Assembly (NCBI RefSeq): GCF_014269395.1
Contig: NZ_JACOGK010000005.1
Location: forward strand, 1 to 64,000
Origin: Megasphaera hominis
Lineage (GTDB): Bacteria > Bacillota > Negativicutes > Veillonellales > Megasphaeraceae
DNA: 64,000 nt
Reading direction: 5' to 3'
The translations under genes and the position numbers were made by a program. How positions within the stretch are numbered: the first letter of the stretch is position 1; the number at the start of each line of letters is the position of its first letter. Under the pieces are notes generated by a model that had not been told where the DNA came from, did not search any database, and worked only from the letters and a program-made list of their open reading frames with translations. Shown here piece by piece: positions 8,167 through 16,186 of the stretch.

Positions 8167-10599
8167 TTAGCGCAGTTCGCAGTTCAGTTTTTCTTTCAAT
8201 TCTTTCAGGATGGCGTCGATAGGAGCCTGGATGTCCTGATCGGTCAGGGTGCCTTCGGCAGAACGGAAGACCAGGGAGTAAGCCATGCTCTTGTAGCCGC
8301 GCGGTACCTGTTTGCCCTGGTAGAGGTCAAAGAGGTGTACGCCTTCGAGGAAGGCGCCGCCTTTGTCCTTGAGGACGGAGATGATGGCTGCGTCGGCTGT
8401 ATCGACCGGTGCCAGGAAGGCCAGGTCACGGCTGATGGCCGGGAACTTGGCGACCTTGTGGTAGTCCGGAATGAGATTGATGAGCGGCAGGATGTCGTTC
8501 AGGTGAATTTCAAAGATGTAGACCGGGCCGTTGATGTCGTAGCTGTCGATGGTTTCCGGATGGACTTCACCGAAGCGGGCCAGGACCTTGCCGTCTTTGA
8601 CGTACTGGGCGGCTACGCCCGGATGGAGGGGTGTAAAGTCCGACGCTTCCAGGTCGGCGTGGATGCCGAGTTTGGCAAAGAGCGTTTCGACGATGCCCTT
8701 GACGTCATAGAAATCGTAGCGTTCGGCTTTGTTCGGCCATTCGGCTGTCTGGCGCTGGCCGTAGAGAAGGCCCGTAACGTGGTATTCCTGGTCGGGCAGT
8801 TCCGTAATGGGCAGGGCTTTCGGCAGGTAGACCGGAGCGACTTCATAAATGGCGACGGACTGGTTCTTGACGGCCTGGTTGCGGACGAGGACGTCCATGA
8901 GGGACGGCAGGAGGCTCGTGCGCATGAGCGGGAATTCTTCAGTAATCGGGTTGAGAATCGGTACAGCCGTGTAGAGCGGGTCCGTTTCGGGGAAGCGCAG
9001 CTTTTTCAGGGAGTCCGTATTCATGAAGCTGAAGGTAACCGTTTCGCAGAGGCCGCAGGCGGCGAGGATTTGGGAAATCTTTTCACGCATGCTGAATTCG
9101 AAGCTGACCGTGGCCTGGTCCGTGCGGCTCATTGGCCGGGTGGACGGGATATTAGCATAGCCGTAGATACGGGCTACTTCTTCGGCAATATCGGGCATTT
9201 CCGTGCAGTCGCCGCGGAAGGACGGTACGATGGCTGTGAGCTGGTCACCATCTTTTTCAATGCCGAATTCCAGCGTTTCCAGGATGGAGATCATCTTTTC
9301 TTCGGAAATGTCGATGCCGAGGAAGTGGCTGACCTGGGCGGCGGTAAAGGGAATCTTGGTGACGGCCTGTTTGACCGGATAGACGTCGACGACGCCTTGG
9401 GCGACATCGCCGGCACCGATTTGTTTGAGGAGCTGGGCTGCCCGGTCGAGGGACTGGACGCAGCCTTCGGCGTCGAGGCCGCGTTCGAAGTGAGCCGACG
9501 CTTCGGAGCGCAGGCCCAGGGCACGGCCGGTCTTACGGATGCTCGAGCCCTTGAAGGAGGCGCATTCGAGGATGACCGATGTCGTTTCGTTGGTTACTTC
9601 CGAATTGAGGCCGCCCATAATGCCGCCAATGCAGCAGGCTTTTTCCGGGTCGGCAATGACCAGCATCTGGTCGGTCAGGCTGCGGTCGACGTCGTCGAGG
9701 GTTTTGATGACTTCGCCTGCTTTAGCCCGGCGGGCAATGAGGTGATGGTCTTTTACTTTATCGTAGTCATAGGCGTGCATCGGAATGCCCAGTTCCATCA
9801 TGACGTAGTTGGTTACGTCGACGATGTTGTTGATGGGGCGGACGCCGGATTTGCGCAGGCGCTGCTGCATCCACAGGGGCGAGGGGCCGACTTTGACGTT
9901 GACCAGGAGGCGGGCTGCATAGCGGTTGCACAGTTCCGGGTCTTCAATGTCGACGGTGACCTTGCCGGCAATGGTCGTGTCGCATTCGTCGACGGTAATG
10001 TCCGGGAAGGTGGCTTTCTGGCCGCTCAGGACGGCGAATTCACGGGACAGGCCGATCATGCTGAAGCAGTCGGCGCGGTTCGGTGTCAGTTCGTATTCGT
10101 AGACCGTGTCGCGCAGGTCCAGGTAGTCGACGGCGTCGACGCCGAGGGGCGTATCCTTAGGCAGGAGCCAAATGCCGCTGCGTTCTTCCGGCAGGAGGAG
10201 GCTGTCGTCGAGGCCGAGTTCGTGGGCCGAGCAGAGCATGCCGTTGGACGGTACGCCGCGGAGCTTCGATTTCTTAATCTTTACGCCGCCGGGCAGATGG
10301 GAGCCGTGGGTGGCAACGGGAACGATGTCGCCTTCGTGGACGTTCGGTGCGCCCGTGACGATCTGCAAGGGTTCCATTTCGCTGCCCATGTTGAGCTGGC
10401 AAATGACCAGGTGGTCGGCGTCGGGGTGTTTTTCGATTTTCGTGATCTGGCCCGTATAGACGCCTTTGATTTCATCGCCCCAGCGAACGACCTGTTCGAC
10501 CGGTACGCCGGCAATGGTGAGGACGTCCGCAAAGAGCTGCGGGTCCTTTGTCATATCTACATTTACATAGTCCTGCATCCAGGTTAAAGAACTTTTCAT
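8167..10599 (-). CDS. pheT: Phenylalanyl-tRNA synthetase beta subunit
   Basis: 810 residues, standard length for the bacterial beta chain. The order of domains is an EMAP-like tRNA-binding domain (about 40-155, with HPDADHLVICQL), B3/B4 editing domain (about 210-390), B5, a catalytic-like core, and the C-terminal ferredoxin-fold anticodon-binding domain (KFPAISRDLAFLAP to the end). With PheS it forms the (alpha-beta)2 enzyme that charges tRNA-Phe and edits Tyr-tRNA. Twelve bases after pheS, under the same T-box control. Confidence 0.97.
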   Translation of the reverse strand: MKSSLTWMQDYVNVDMTKDPQLFADVLTIAGVPVEQVVRWGDEIKGVYTGQITKIEKHPDADHLVICQLNMGSEMEPLQIVTGAPNVHEGDIVPVATHGSHLPGGVKIKKSKLRGVPSNGMLCSAHELGLDDSLLLPEERSGIWLLPKDTPLGVDAVDYLDLRDTVYEYELTPNRADCFSMIGLSREFAVLSGQKATFPDITVDECDTTIAGKVTVDIEDPELCNRYAARLLVNVKVGPSPLWMQQRLRKSGVRPINNIVDVTNYVMMELGIPMHAYDYDKVKDHHLIARRAKAGEVIKTLDDVDRSLTDQMLVIADPEKACCIGGIMGGLNSEVTNETTSVILECASFKGSSIRKTGRALGLRSEASAHFERGLDAEGCVQSLDRAAQLLKQIGAGDVAQGVVDVYPVKQAVTKIPFTAAQVSHFLGIDISEEKMISILETLEFGIEKDGDQLTAIVPSFRGDCTEMPDIAEEVARIYGYANIPSTRPMSRTDQATVSFEFSMREKISQILAACGLCETVTFSFMNTDSLKKLRFPETDPLYTAVPILNPITEEFPLMRTSLLPSLMDVLVRNQAVKNQSVAIYEVAPVYLPKALPITELPDQEYHVTGLLYGQRQTAEWPNKAERYDFYDVKGIVETLFAKLGIHADLEASDFTPLHPGVAAQYVKDGKVLARFGEVHPETIDSYDINGPVYIFEIHLNDILPLINLIPDYHKVAKFPAISRDLAFLAPVDTADAAIISVLKDKGGAFLEGVHLFDLYQGKQVPRGYKSMAYSLVFRSAEGTLTDQDIQAPIDAILKELKEKLNCELR

Positions 10600-10611
10600 G
10601 TCTGCTACCTC

Positions 10612-11637
10612 CTAGAACTGTTTTAAGAACCGCATGTCATCTTCATAGAACAGACGCAGGTCGTCTACGCCGTATTTGAGCATGGCAATACGTTCTATGC
10701 CCATGCCGAAGGCAAAGGCCGTGACTTTTTCCGGATCATAGCCGTTCTGGCGCAGCACGTTGGGATGGGTCATGCCGCAGCCCAGGATTTCCAGCCAGCC
10801 CGTGTGCGAGCATACACGGCAGCCCTTGCCGCCGCACATGACGCAGGAAATGTCGACTTCGGCGCTCGGTTCCGTGAAGGGGAAGAAGCTGGCGCGGAAG
10901 CGTACCTTTGTCTTGGGCCCGAAGATTTCGCGCAGGAAGTCTTCGAGCATGCCCTTTAGGTCGGAGAAGCGGATGTCCTTGTCGACGATCATGCCTTCCA
11001 TCTGGTGGAAGACCGGCGAATGGGTGGCGTCGTAGTCCCAGCGGTATACCTTGCCCGGAGCGATGATCTTGAAGGGTTCGTTCGGCTTGTGGGCCTGGAG
11101 GGTCCGCGATTCGAGCGGCGATGTATGGGTGCGCAGGAGGATTTTGTCTGTAATGTACATGGAGTCCTGCATATCCCGGGCCGGATGGTCATCAGGGAAG
11201 TTGAGGCACTGGAAGTTGTAGTAGTCCGATTCGATGTCCGGACCTTCAACGATGGAAAAGCCCATGCGCATGAAGGCTTCTTCCATTTCCCGTGCGGTCT
11301 GGTGCAGGATGTGTTCGTGGCCCATGAGGGGCTTTCTGCCCGGCAGGGTGATGTCGATCTTTTCCGATTCGATTTTTTTCTGCAGAGCCTGCTGTTTGAG
11401 TTCGGCCATGCGCTGCTGCAAGGCGTCTTCAATGAGGGAACGGGCCGTGTTGACCATTTGGCCGACTTGCGGGCGTTCTTCTTTGGACAGTTTGCCCAGT
11501 TCTTTCATGAGGGCTGTGAGTTCACCTTTTTTGCCCAAGTATTTGACCCGGATATCCCGGATATCCTGCAGGGCTTCGCTCTTGTCGAGCTGTTCGCTGA
11601 CAGCCGCTTTGATGGCGTCAATTTTTTCCTTCATCAT
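10612..11637 (-). CDS. pheS: Phenylalanyl-tRNA synthetase alpha subunit
   Basis: 341 residues. An N-terminal coiled coil (about 1-90) precedes the class II catalytic core with [12 protein letters not shown], motif 2-like [20 protein letters not shown] and the motif 3 region [24 protein letters not shown] is close to the start codon pair ATG-ATG. First gene of pheST behind a T-box leader, so expression should rise when tRNA-Phe is uncharged. Confidence 0.97.
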   Translation of the reverse strand: MMKEKIDAIKAAVSEQLDKSEALQDIRDIRVKYLGKKGELTALMKELGKLSKEERPQVGQMVNTARSLIEDALQQRMAELKQQALQKKIESEKIDITLPGRKPLMGHEHILHQTAREMEEAFMRMGFSIVEGPDIESDYYNFQCLNFPDDHPARDMQDSMYITDKILLRTHTSPLESRTLQAHKPNEPFKIIAPGKVYRWDYDATHSPVFHQMEGMIVDKDIRFSDLKGMLEDFLREIFGPKTKVRFRASFFPFTEPSAEVDISCVMCGGKGCRVCSHTGWLEILGCGMTHPNVLRQNGYDPEKVTAFAFGMGIERIAMLKYGVDDLRLFYEDDMRFLKQF

Positions 11638-11655
11638 TTGGTGTTTCCTCCTCTA

Positions 11656-11879
11656 GTAAAAAAAATAGACTCCCGCCCCGAAAGGGGCGAAAGTCTGATT
11701 TCGCGGTACCACCCTAATTTGTACTCTCTATTCTGTAACGGGAATTCCCGTCCTGCCTACTCCGTTCAGCAGGAAGCTCCAAAGTGAACGCATATGCCGG
11801 CCGGCGCGGTGCTCTCAGTCACGGCATCCGTTTCCTGTATGGGCCTTACGCGTATGCTCTCTTTTTCATAGCCTTGTCT
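11656..11879 (-). promoter_or_regulatory. T-box leader (tRNA-Phe responsive) of pheST
   Basis: The minus strand carries the diagnostic T-box AGGGTGGTACCGCG (11702-11715). It is followed by a terminator hairpin, GACTCCCGCCCC/GGGGCGAAAGTC (11668-11679 and 11684-11695), with a run of T's to 11656. Upstream lies a long stem I region; the likely specifier codon is TTC (Phe) at 11786-11788, just after a stem arm. Uncharged tRNA-Phe should pair with the T-box and prevent termination. T-box identity is certain; specifier assignment is inferred. Confidence 0.92.
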
Positions 11880-11885
11880 AACGCT

Positions 11886-11914
11886 ATTGTATCAGTAAAG
11901 TGTCTTGTTGGCAA
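11886..11914 (-). promoter_or_regulatory. pheST promoter inside the acyl-CoA dehydrogenase 3' end
   Basis: TTGCCA (minus strand, 11909-11914), 17-base spacer, TACAAT (11886-11891). The -35 box and spacer are coding sequence of the preceding gene, whose stop codon begins at 11894. Confidence 0.65.
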
Positions 11915-13031
11915 TAACCAGACGCTGAATCTGGTTTGTACCTTCGTAGATCTGCATGATTTTGGCGTCACGCATGTATTTTTCGACGGGGTATTCTTTG
12001 ATATAGCCATAGCCGCCCATGACCTGGACAGCGTCGGTCGTAACCTGCATGGCAATATCCGAGGCATTGCATTTGGCAATGGCTGCTTCGCGGGAGAATT
12101 CCATACCCTGGTCTTTCATCCAGCAGGCGCGCTGTACGAGGAGACGGGCACCTTCTACCTTCATGGCCATATCGGCGATCATGGCCTGGACCATTTCGAA
12201 GGAGGCAATCGGTTTGCCGAACTGTACGCGGACCTTAGCGTATTCGCTGCAGGCGCGGAAAGCAGCTTCGGCGATGCCGACGGAAATAGAGCCTACGAAG
12301 GGACGGGCTGCGTCGAGGGTTTCCATGGCAATGCGGAAACCATGGCCTTCGCGGCCGAGACGGTCTTCTACGGGTACGAAGCAGTCCTGGAAAATCAGTT
12401 CTGTCGTGTTGGAAGCACGGATACCCATTTTGTTTTCAGCTTTGCCGATGGTGAAGCCCGGTGTACCTTTGCGCACGATGAAGGCCGTCAGGCCGCGTAC
12501 GCTCGGGGTCTTGCGGGTATTAGCAAAGACGACGAATACTTCAGCTAAGGCGCCGTTGGTGATAAAGCATTTGGTCCCATTGAGGACATAGCCGCTGCCG
12601 TCTTCGGTTTTGGCAGCCCGTGTCGAAACGGAGCCGGCGTCAGAGCCTGTGCCCGGTTCGGTGAGAGCAAAAGCAGCCAGATGATCTTCATTAATAATAT
12701 CGAAATAGCGCTGTTTCTGTTCATCATTCCCGGCGATGATAACGGGATACGAAGCCAGTGCGTTGGCGGCTACAGAGGTAGCTACACCGGCGCAGCCTTT
12801 AGCCAGTTCTTCATAAAGGGCAGCGATCGTAACGGCATCGAGTCCGGCTCCGCCAAATTCTTCCGGAATGGCAATGCTCAGGAGTCCCTGGGCTGCCAGT
12901 TTGTCGAGCAGGCCTTCGTGCAGCTTGCCTGTTTCATCCATTTCGGACGCATACGGTACGATTTCCTTCTGCACCAAATCACGAACGACTTTAATCAGCT
13001 CCTGCTGTTCGTCATTAAAAGCAAAATCCAT
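11892..13031 (-). CDS. Acyl-CoA dehydrogenase (FAD, short/medium-chain type)
   Basis: 379 residues, the usual length. It shows the family signatures AFALTEPGTGSDAGS (about 125-139) and the C-terminal GGYGYIKEYPVEKYMRDAK with the catalytic glutamate in IYEGTNQIQ (about 364-372). It oxidises an acyl-CoA to the trans-2-enoyl-CoA, or runs as an enoyl-CoA reductase with an electron-transfer flavoprotein. It is clearly different from my recollection of the well-studied Megasphaera butyryl-CoA dehydrogenase, so it is probably a paralog; no etfAB genes are next to it. It follows two thioesterase genes in one transcript. No separate terminator is visible before the pheST promoter. Confidence 0.9.
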   Translation of the reverse strand: MDFAFNDEQQELIKVVRDLVQKEIVPYASEMDETGKLHEGLLDKLAAQGLLSIAIPEEFGGAGLDAVTIAALYEELAKGCAGVATSVAANALASYPVIIAGNDEQKQRYFDIINEDHLAAFALTEPGTGSDAGSVSTRAAKTEDGSGYVLNGTKCFITNGALAEVFVVFANTRKTPSVRGLTAFIVRKGTPGFTIGKAENKMGIRASNTTELIFQDCFVPVEDRLGREGHGFRIAMETLDAARPFVGSISVGIAEAAFRACSEYAKVRVQFGKPIASFEMVQAMIADMAMKVEGARLLVQRACWMKDQGMEFSREAAIAKCNASDIAMQVTTDAVQVMGGYGYIKEYPVEKYMRDAKIMQIYEGTNQIQRLVIANKTLY

Positions 13032-13081
13032 GTTGATACCAACCTTCCATTGTCAAATAAGTACGCCCTGGGGAATGCGTT

Positions 13082-13528
13082 CTAGTCATCATATTTGCGT
13101 AAAATATAAAAGGAAGAACGCCCCTTGACAACCACCTTGTTCTCTTCATCCATCAATTCACACTCTGCTACGATGGTCCGGCCGCCGTGGTGGACGACCT
13201 GGCCGACGCCTACGATTTTCTGTCCCGGGTGTACAGGACGGATATAGTTCATGTTGATTTCCAATGTCGTGACCTGGTAGCCCAGGGAGCGGCTGGCCAT
13301 ACCCATGAGGGTATCACAAAAGGCCGCCAGTACCCCGCCGGCTGCAATGCCGCGGTAGTTGCACAGGTGCTCCTCTATGTCGAAGGTGACACGCACCCAG
13401 CCTTCATCTACATCGTCAATCTTACAGGGCAGATTCTGGAAATAGGGAATTTGCGAAACACCCTGGCGGATATTAAAGACGCGGCGTTTCAGGACTTCTG
13501 ACGCCTCATTATCTTTACGTTCACTCAT
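13082..13528 (-). CDS. PaaI-like hotdog thioesterase
   Basis: 148 residues from the ATG at 13528. The hotdog signature lies at GIAAGGVLAAFCDTLMGMA (about 57-75), followed by NMNYIRPV and GRTIVAECEL. Such proteins hydrolyse acyl- or aryl-CoA. A longer frame opens at 13591, but AAGGAG lies nine bases before the ATG at 13528, which overlaps the stop of the upstream thioesterase by eight bases (ATGAGTGA). Its partner gene encodes a related fold, so the two may form a pair or have different chain preferences. Confidence 0.8.
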   Translation of the reverse strand: MSERKDNEASEVLKRRVFNIRQGVSQIPYFQNLPCKIDDVDEGWVRVTFDIEEHLCNYRGIAAGGVLAAFCDTLMGMASRSLGYQVTTLEINMNYIRPVHPGQKIVGVGQVVHHGGRTIVAECELMDEENKVVVKGRSSFYILRKYDD

Positions 13529-13964
13529 TCCCATCGGCTCCTTCTGTCTGCATTTCATAGGCACCTGTAACAAAGTATGTACCCTTGCCATGGGCCAGAT
13601 ACCGGTCGCCGTCGTCGTAGAAGTCGCACGTTACGACCATGGTTGTCCGTCCATTGTGCAGTATATGGGTCTTCCCGCGGATTACCGTGTCCGCCAGGGC
13701 CGGGCGCAAGTAGTTCATGGCCAGGTCCAGCGTGAGGACGGCTTTGCCGGCGACAGCACAGGCTGTTTCCATTGCCGAATCGGCCATGGAATAGAGGACG
13801 CCGCCGTAGAGTGTCCCGTTCGGGTTGCCCCATTTGGTACCTACATTGTGAAATACAAGTTCCGTATCATCTTCATCAGCTTTGAGAACATGAAAATCCA
13901 TAAAGCGGTCGTAGGGATTGTATTGCAATTCCCGTTCCATCTGCTCGATGCTTACCTTCTTCAC
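13521..13964 (-). CDS. Hotdog thioesterase, PaaI/YbgC-like
   Basis: 147 residues. The hotdog helix motif is NGTLYGGVLYSMADSAM (about 48-64), followed by LDLAMNYLRPA and GRTTMVVTCDFYDDGD. Likely an acyl-CoA thioesterase; substrate unknown. It starts with GTG at 13964 behind GGGGGAG. First gene of a three-gene acyl-CoA transcript (two thioesterases, acyl-CoA dehydrogenase). Low identity to the next gene argues for an old duplication. Confidence 0.8.
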   Translation of the reverse strand: MKKVSIEQMERELQYNPYDRFMDFHVLKADEDDTELVFHNVGTKWGNPNGTLYGGVLYSMADSAMETACAVAGKAVLTLDLAMNYLRPALADTVIRGKTHILHNGRTTMVVTCDFYDDGDRYLAHGKGTYFVTGAYEMQTEGADGNE

Positions 13965-14007
13965 GCTACATCCACTCCCCCATACTGTTGAAAATAAATA
14001 CTTTTAT

Positions 14008-14036
14008 ATTGTACAATACCAGGCCCCAAACGTCAA
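14008..14036 (-). promoter_or_regulatory. Promoter of the thioesterase/acyl-CoA dehydrogenase transcript
   Basis: TTGACG (minus strand, 14031-14036), 17-base spacer, TACAAT (14008-14013). Confidence 0.65.
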
Positions 14037-14118
14037 ACGCATTTTTCGCATACCTATGCCTTTTACGAACATTATTTGAAGCGGCACGGCAGGGACCTTT
14101 TCTTTTTTTGGGGGACAT

Positions 14119-14352
14119 TAAAAAAGACTTCCCTTCGGAAGTCTTTCGCAACATGCCTGACCTGGTTTTTACCCCCACACTCGCCTGCTGGGACGTTCGC
14201 TCATAGATGATCTGCATCCCCCACTACTAGCCCTCTCGCTTTTTGCGGCAGGTCTTACTTCTAGGCCGCACTATGATCAGAGCCATTTTGGCTCCTTACG
14301 TGGATCGCTTCGTCTGCGACTGACATCGACTTTCAACCACAGCACATGCTAC
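14119..14352 (-). ncRNA. Structured non-coding RNA, about 230 nt, family not identified
   Basis: A perfect-consensus promoter and an intrinsic terminator bracket about 230 bases without a credible reading frame. The predicted RNA closes on itself: AGCATGT near the 5' end (14350-14344) pairs with GCATGTT near the 3' end, and TGGTT pairs with AACCA just inside. Internal hairpins include GAGCCA-AAA-TGGCTC, TGCGGC with GCCGCA around a 15-base loop, and TCATAG with CTATGA. It lacks a tRNA-like CCA end (not tmRNA), the RNase P core and the SRP GGAAGGAAGCAGC tetraloop region. 6S RNA or a raiA-motif RNA are the candidates I would test first; I cannot confirm either by eye. Confidence 0.75.
14120..14146 (-). 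terminator. Terminator of the non-coding RNA
   Basis: A ten-bp stem, AAAGACTTCC-GAAG-GGAAGTCTTT on the minus strand (14123-14146), runs straight into TTTTTT. Confidence 0.85.
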
Positions 14353-14358
14353 TTTGGT

Positions 14359-14388
14359 ATTATACGGGAGAAAGGGCAGCCCTGTCAA
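14359..14388 (-). promoter_or_regulatory. Consensus promoter of the non-coding RNA
   Basis: TTGACA (minus strand, 14383-14388), 18-base spacer, TATAAT (14359-14364): twelve of twelve consensus bases. An AGGGCAGCCCT palindrome lies in the spacer beside the -35 box. Start expected near 14352. Confidence 0.85.
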
Positions 14389-14407
14389 TACAGCCCGGGG
14401 GAGGTAC

Positions 14408-14441
14408 AAAAAAAGAGCTTCCCTGAGGAAACTCTTTTTTT
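14408..14441 (-). terminator. Terminator after the outer-membrane protein gene
   Basis: AAAAAAAGAGCTTCC pairs with GGAAACTCTTTTTTT around a four-base loop (14408-14441), directly after the stop codon on the minus strand. Confidence 0.75.
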
Positions 14442-14447
14442 ATCGGT

Positions 14448-15029
14448 TTAGAATTTGTAGCCCATACCGACCTGCCAGCCTTTGACGGTATCGTCGTAGT
14501 TGTCTACGTCAATATCGGAGCGGCGGTACATGATGTGGGCATCCCAGTTATCCGTAATGTCGTAGCCGACACCGACGGAATACGTATTGGCATCATCGCC
14601 AACGCCGACAGAGGCAAAGCCCTGCCAACGGGCTGCCAAGGGGATCTGGCCGCGCAGGCCGACCTGGTAGCCATAGTAATGGTCGTTGCGGTACGTATCG
14701 GCTTTGATGTAGCTCATGCCGCCGTAAGCGGATACATAGGGATTGAAGCGATAGACGCCGAGGAGATAGTGTTCGTTCAGCTTGTTGTCGTTATCGCCCT
14801 TGGTGTAGTTGTTCATGTACTGCAGGTCAACGCGGGGGTTGATCGTGTAGGACACGTCGCCGCCGGTGAAGCGGCTGTCGGCGCCGCGGTCGCCTTCTTT
14901 TTGGTCGAAGCCATAGTTGACGTTGGCTTTCAGGTCCCCTGTCTGGGGATTTTTATTCGGTGCTGCCATGGCCAGGGAGCTGACAGATACGGCCACGACG
15001 AGCATGCCGAGCAATACGTTTTTCTTCAT
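14448..15029 (-). CDS. Small outer-membrane beta-barrel protein
   Basis: 193 residues with a clear signal peptide: KK, a hydrophobic core, and a cleavage site after SLAMA-APNK (about residue 23). The mature part alternates polar and aromatic residues in many short strands (for example YTINPRVDLQYMNNYT, YSVGVGYDITDNW) and ends in an aromatic residue (GMGYKF), the signal for insertion by BamA. This is the pattern of 8-stranded barrels, here in a diderm Firmicute. Function (adhesin, small pore or structural) cannot be read from sequence. Own promoter and terminator. Confidence 0.8.
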   Translation of the reverse strand: MKKNVLLGMLVVAVSVSSLAMAAPNKNPQTGDLKANVNYGFDQKEGDRGADSRFTGGDVSYTINPRVDLQYMNNYTKGDNDNKLNEHYLLGVYRFNPYVSAYGGMSYIKADTYRNDHYYGYQVGLRGQIPLAARWQGFASVGVGDDANTYSVGVGYDITDNWDAHIMYRRSDIDVDNYDDTVKGWQVGMGYKF

Positions 15030-15074
15030 CTAATAAGCACCTCCAAAGACTCTGCCTTTCTCAGTATAGTATCT

Positions 15075-15103
15075 ATTATACGCTAGTAACGGAATGTTTT
15101 CAA
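15075..15103 (-). promoter_or_regulatory. Promoter of the outer-membrane protein gene
   Basis: TTGAAA (minus strand, 15098-15103), 17-base spacer, TATAAT (15075-15080). Confidence 0.7.
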
Positions 15104-15127
15104 ATTTCCGTTGCTTATGAGAGAATT

Positions 15128-16186
15128 CTAGGCCTTAGCCGGGGCTATGCCGTAGCGCGCCAGGAGTTCTTCCGCCGCTTCGATGACCTGGGCAGCCGTA
15201 ATGACGGAAATCCCTTCGTACTTGCCTTCTTTGATGATTTTTTTCATGCTCTTGCCCACTTCGTAGTGGTCCGTCGATTCGAGGACGATGGCCTTATCCG
15301 TATAGGGGCCGTAAAAGAAGGGGTTGCTCGGCCCGTAGAGGGCGACGACGGGCACGTGCTGGCTGACGGCGACGTGCATGGGGCCGCTGTCGTTGGTAAT
15401 GAAGAGGGAGCAGCGGTGAATGGCTGCAGCCAGCTCGCCTAAGGCAAACTGCCCCGTAGCGATGATGCACGGGTGCTGCGTGTAGCCTGTGGCATCCTTG
15501 ACCATGTCGAGGTCCATAGGGCCGCCGAAGAAGACGCAGCGGTAGCCTTGTTCACTGAAATAATCGGCGACGGCTGCAAAGCGGCGGGGCGGCCAGCGTT
15601 TTTGCGCGACAGCACTGCCGATATTAAAGCCGATGAGCTTTTCTTCCTGGCGGACGCCGTTTGCTTCATAAAAGGCGCGGGCCGTATCTTCCCAGGCCGG
15701 GCAGGTCTCGAATTGGAGGCCGTCGTTGCGGCGGTCTGTAATGCCCATCTGTTCGAGGACGTTAATATACATGTCGGCTGCGTGCAAGTGAATGCGGTCG
15801 AGATGGGTATAGCGGTCCATAAAGGGACGGAAGAGGAAGTGGCTCATGCCGTCAAATTCCTTGGCACCAATGGTCCAGGCGAGAAAGCTCGTCCGTTCAT
15901 TAGGGTGCAGGTTGATGAGAATGTCGTAGTGATTGTGATGCAGGCTGCGGCCAATGTGCCACAGGGCCTTGATGGAATTGTCCTTCCCTTTCTTGTCGAC
16001 GGTAACCAAATGGTCGATGTTGGGGTTGTAGCGCACGACGTCAGCGAGCTTTTCATCGACGACGAGGGTGATGTCCGAGCCCGTGGCGTGACGGCGCAGG
16101 ACCTGCAGAAAGGGAGTAATGAGGACCAGGTCGCCTAAATGCATGAGAAAGGTGACGATAATTTTCTTATGACGCAGATTGATCAT
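15128..16186 (-). CDS. LPS heptosyltransferase, family 9 (RfaF/RfaQ-like)
   Basis: 352 residues, GT-B fold. The N-terminal LMHLGDLVLITPFLQVLRR (about 14-32) is the acceptor-side motif of ADP-heptose:LPS heptosyltransferases, and FITNDSGPMHVAVSQHVPVVALYGPS (about 256-281) is the donor-binding motif in the C-terminal half. It probably adds the second or a later heptose of the inner core. Its start overlaps the preceding heptosyltransferase by 20 bases, with AAGGAGGG before the ATG. Last gene of the nrdR-heptose transcript; no clear terminator follows. Confidence 0.88.
   Translation of the reverse strand: MINLRHKKIIVTFLMHLGDLVLITPFLQVLRRHATGSDITLVVDEKLADVVRYNPNIDHLVTVDKKGKDNSIKALWHIGRSLHHNHYDILINLHPNERTSFLAWTIGAKEFDGMSHFLFRPFMDRYTHLDRIHLHAADMYINVLEQMGITDRRNDGLQFETCPAWEDTARAFYEANGVRQEEKLIGFNIGSAVAQKRWPPRRFAAVADYFSEQGYRCVFFGGPMDLDMVKDATGYTQHPCIIATGQFALGELAAAIHRCSLFITNDSGPMHVAVSQHVPVVALYGPSNPFFYGPYTDKAIVLESTDHYEVGKSMKKIIKEGKYEGISVITAAQVIEAAEELLARYGIAPAKA

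Noticed and set aside
8071..10587. Very long open frame on the plus strand opposite pheT, and similar ones opposite nifJ (43041-45137), tig and typA
   Set aside because: They are mirror frames of well-conserved genes, caused by codon bias; their translations have low-complexity composition and no recognisable domain or ribosome site.
14155..14175. ACCAGGTCAGG within the unnamed RNA looks like the SRP RNA core
   Set aside because: The following bases lack the GGAAGGAAGCAGC tetraloop and symmetric loop needed for SRP RNA; the match is short and likely chance.
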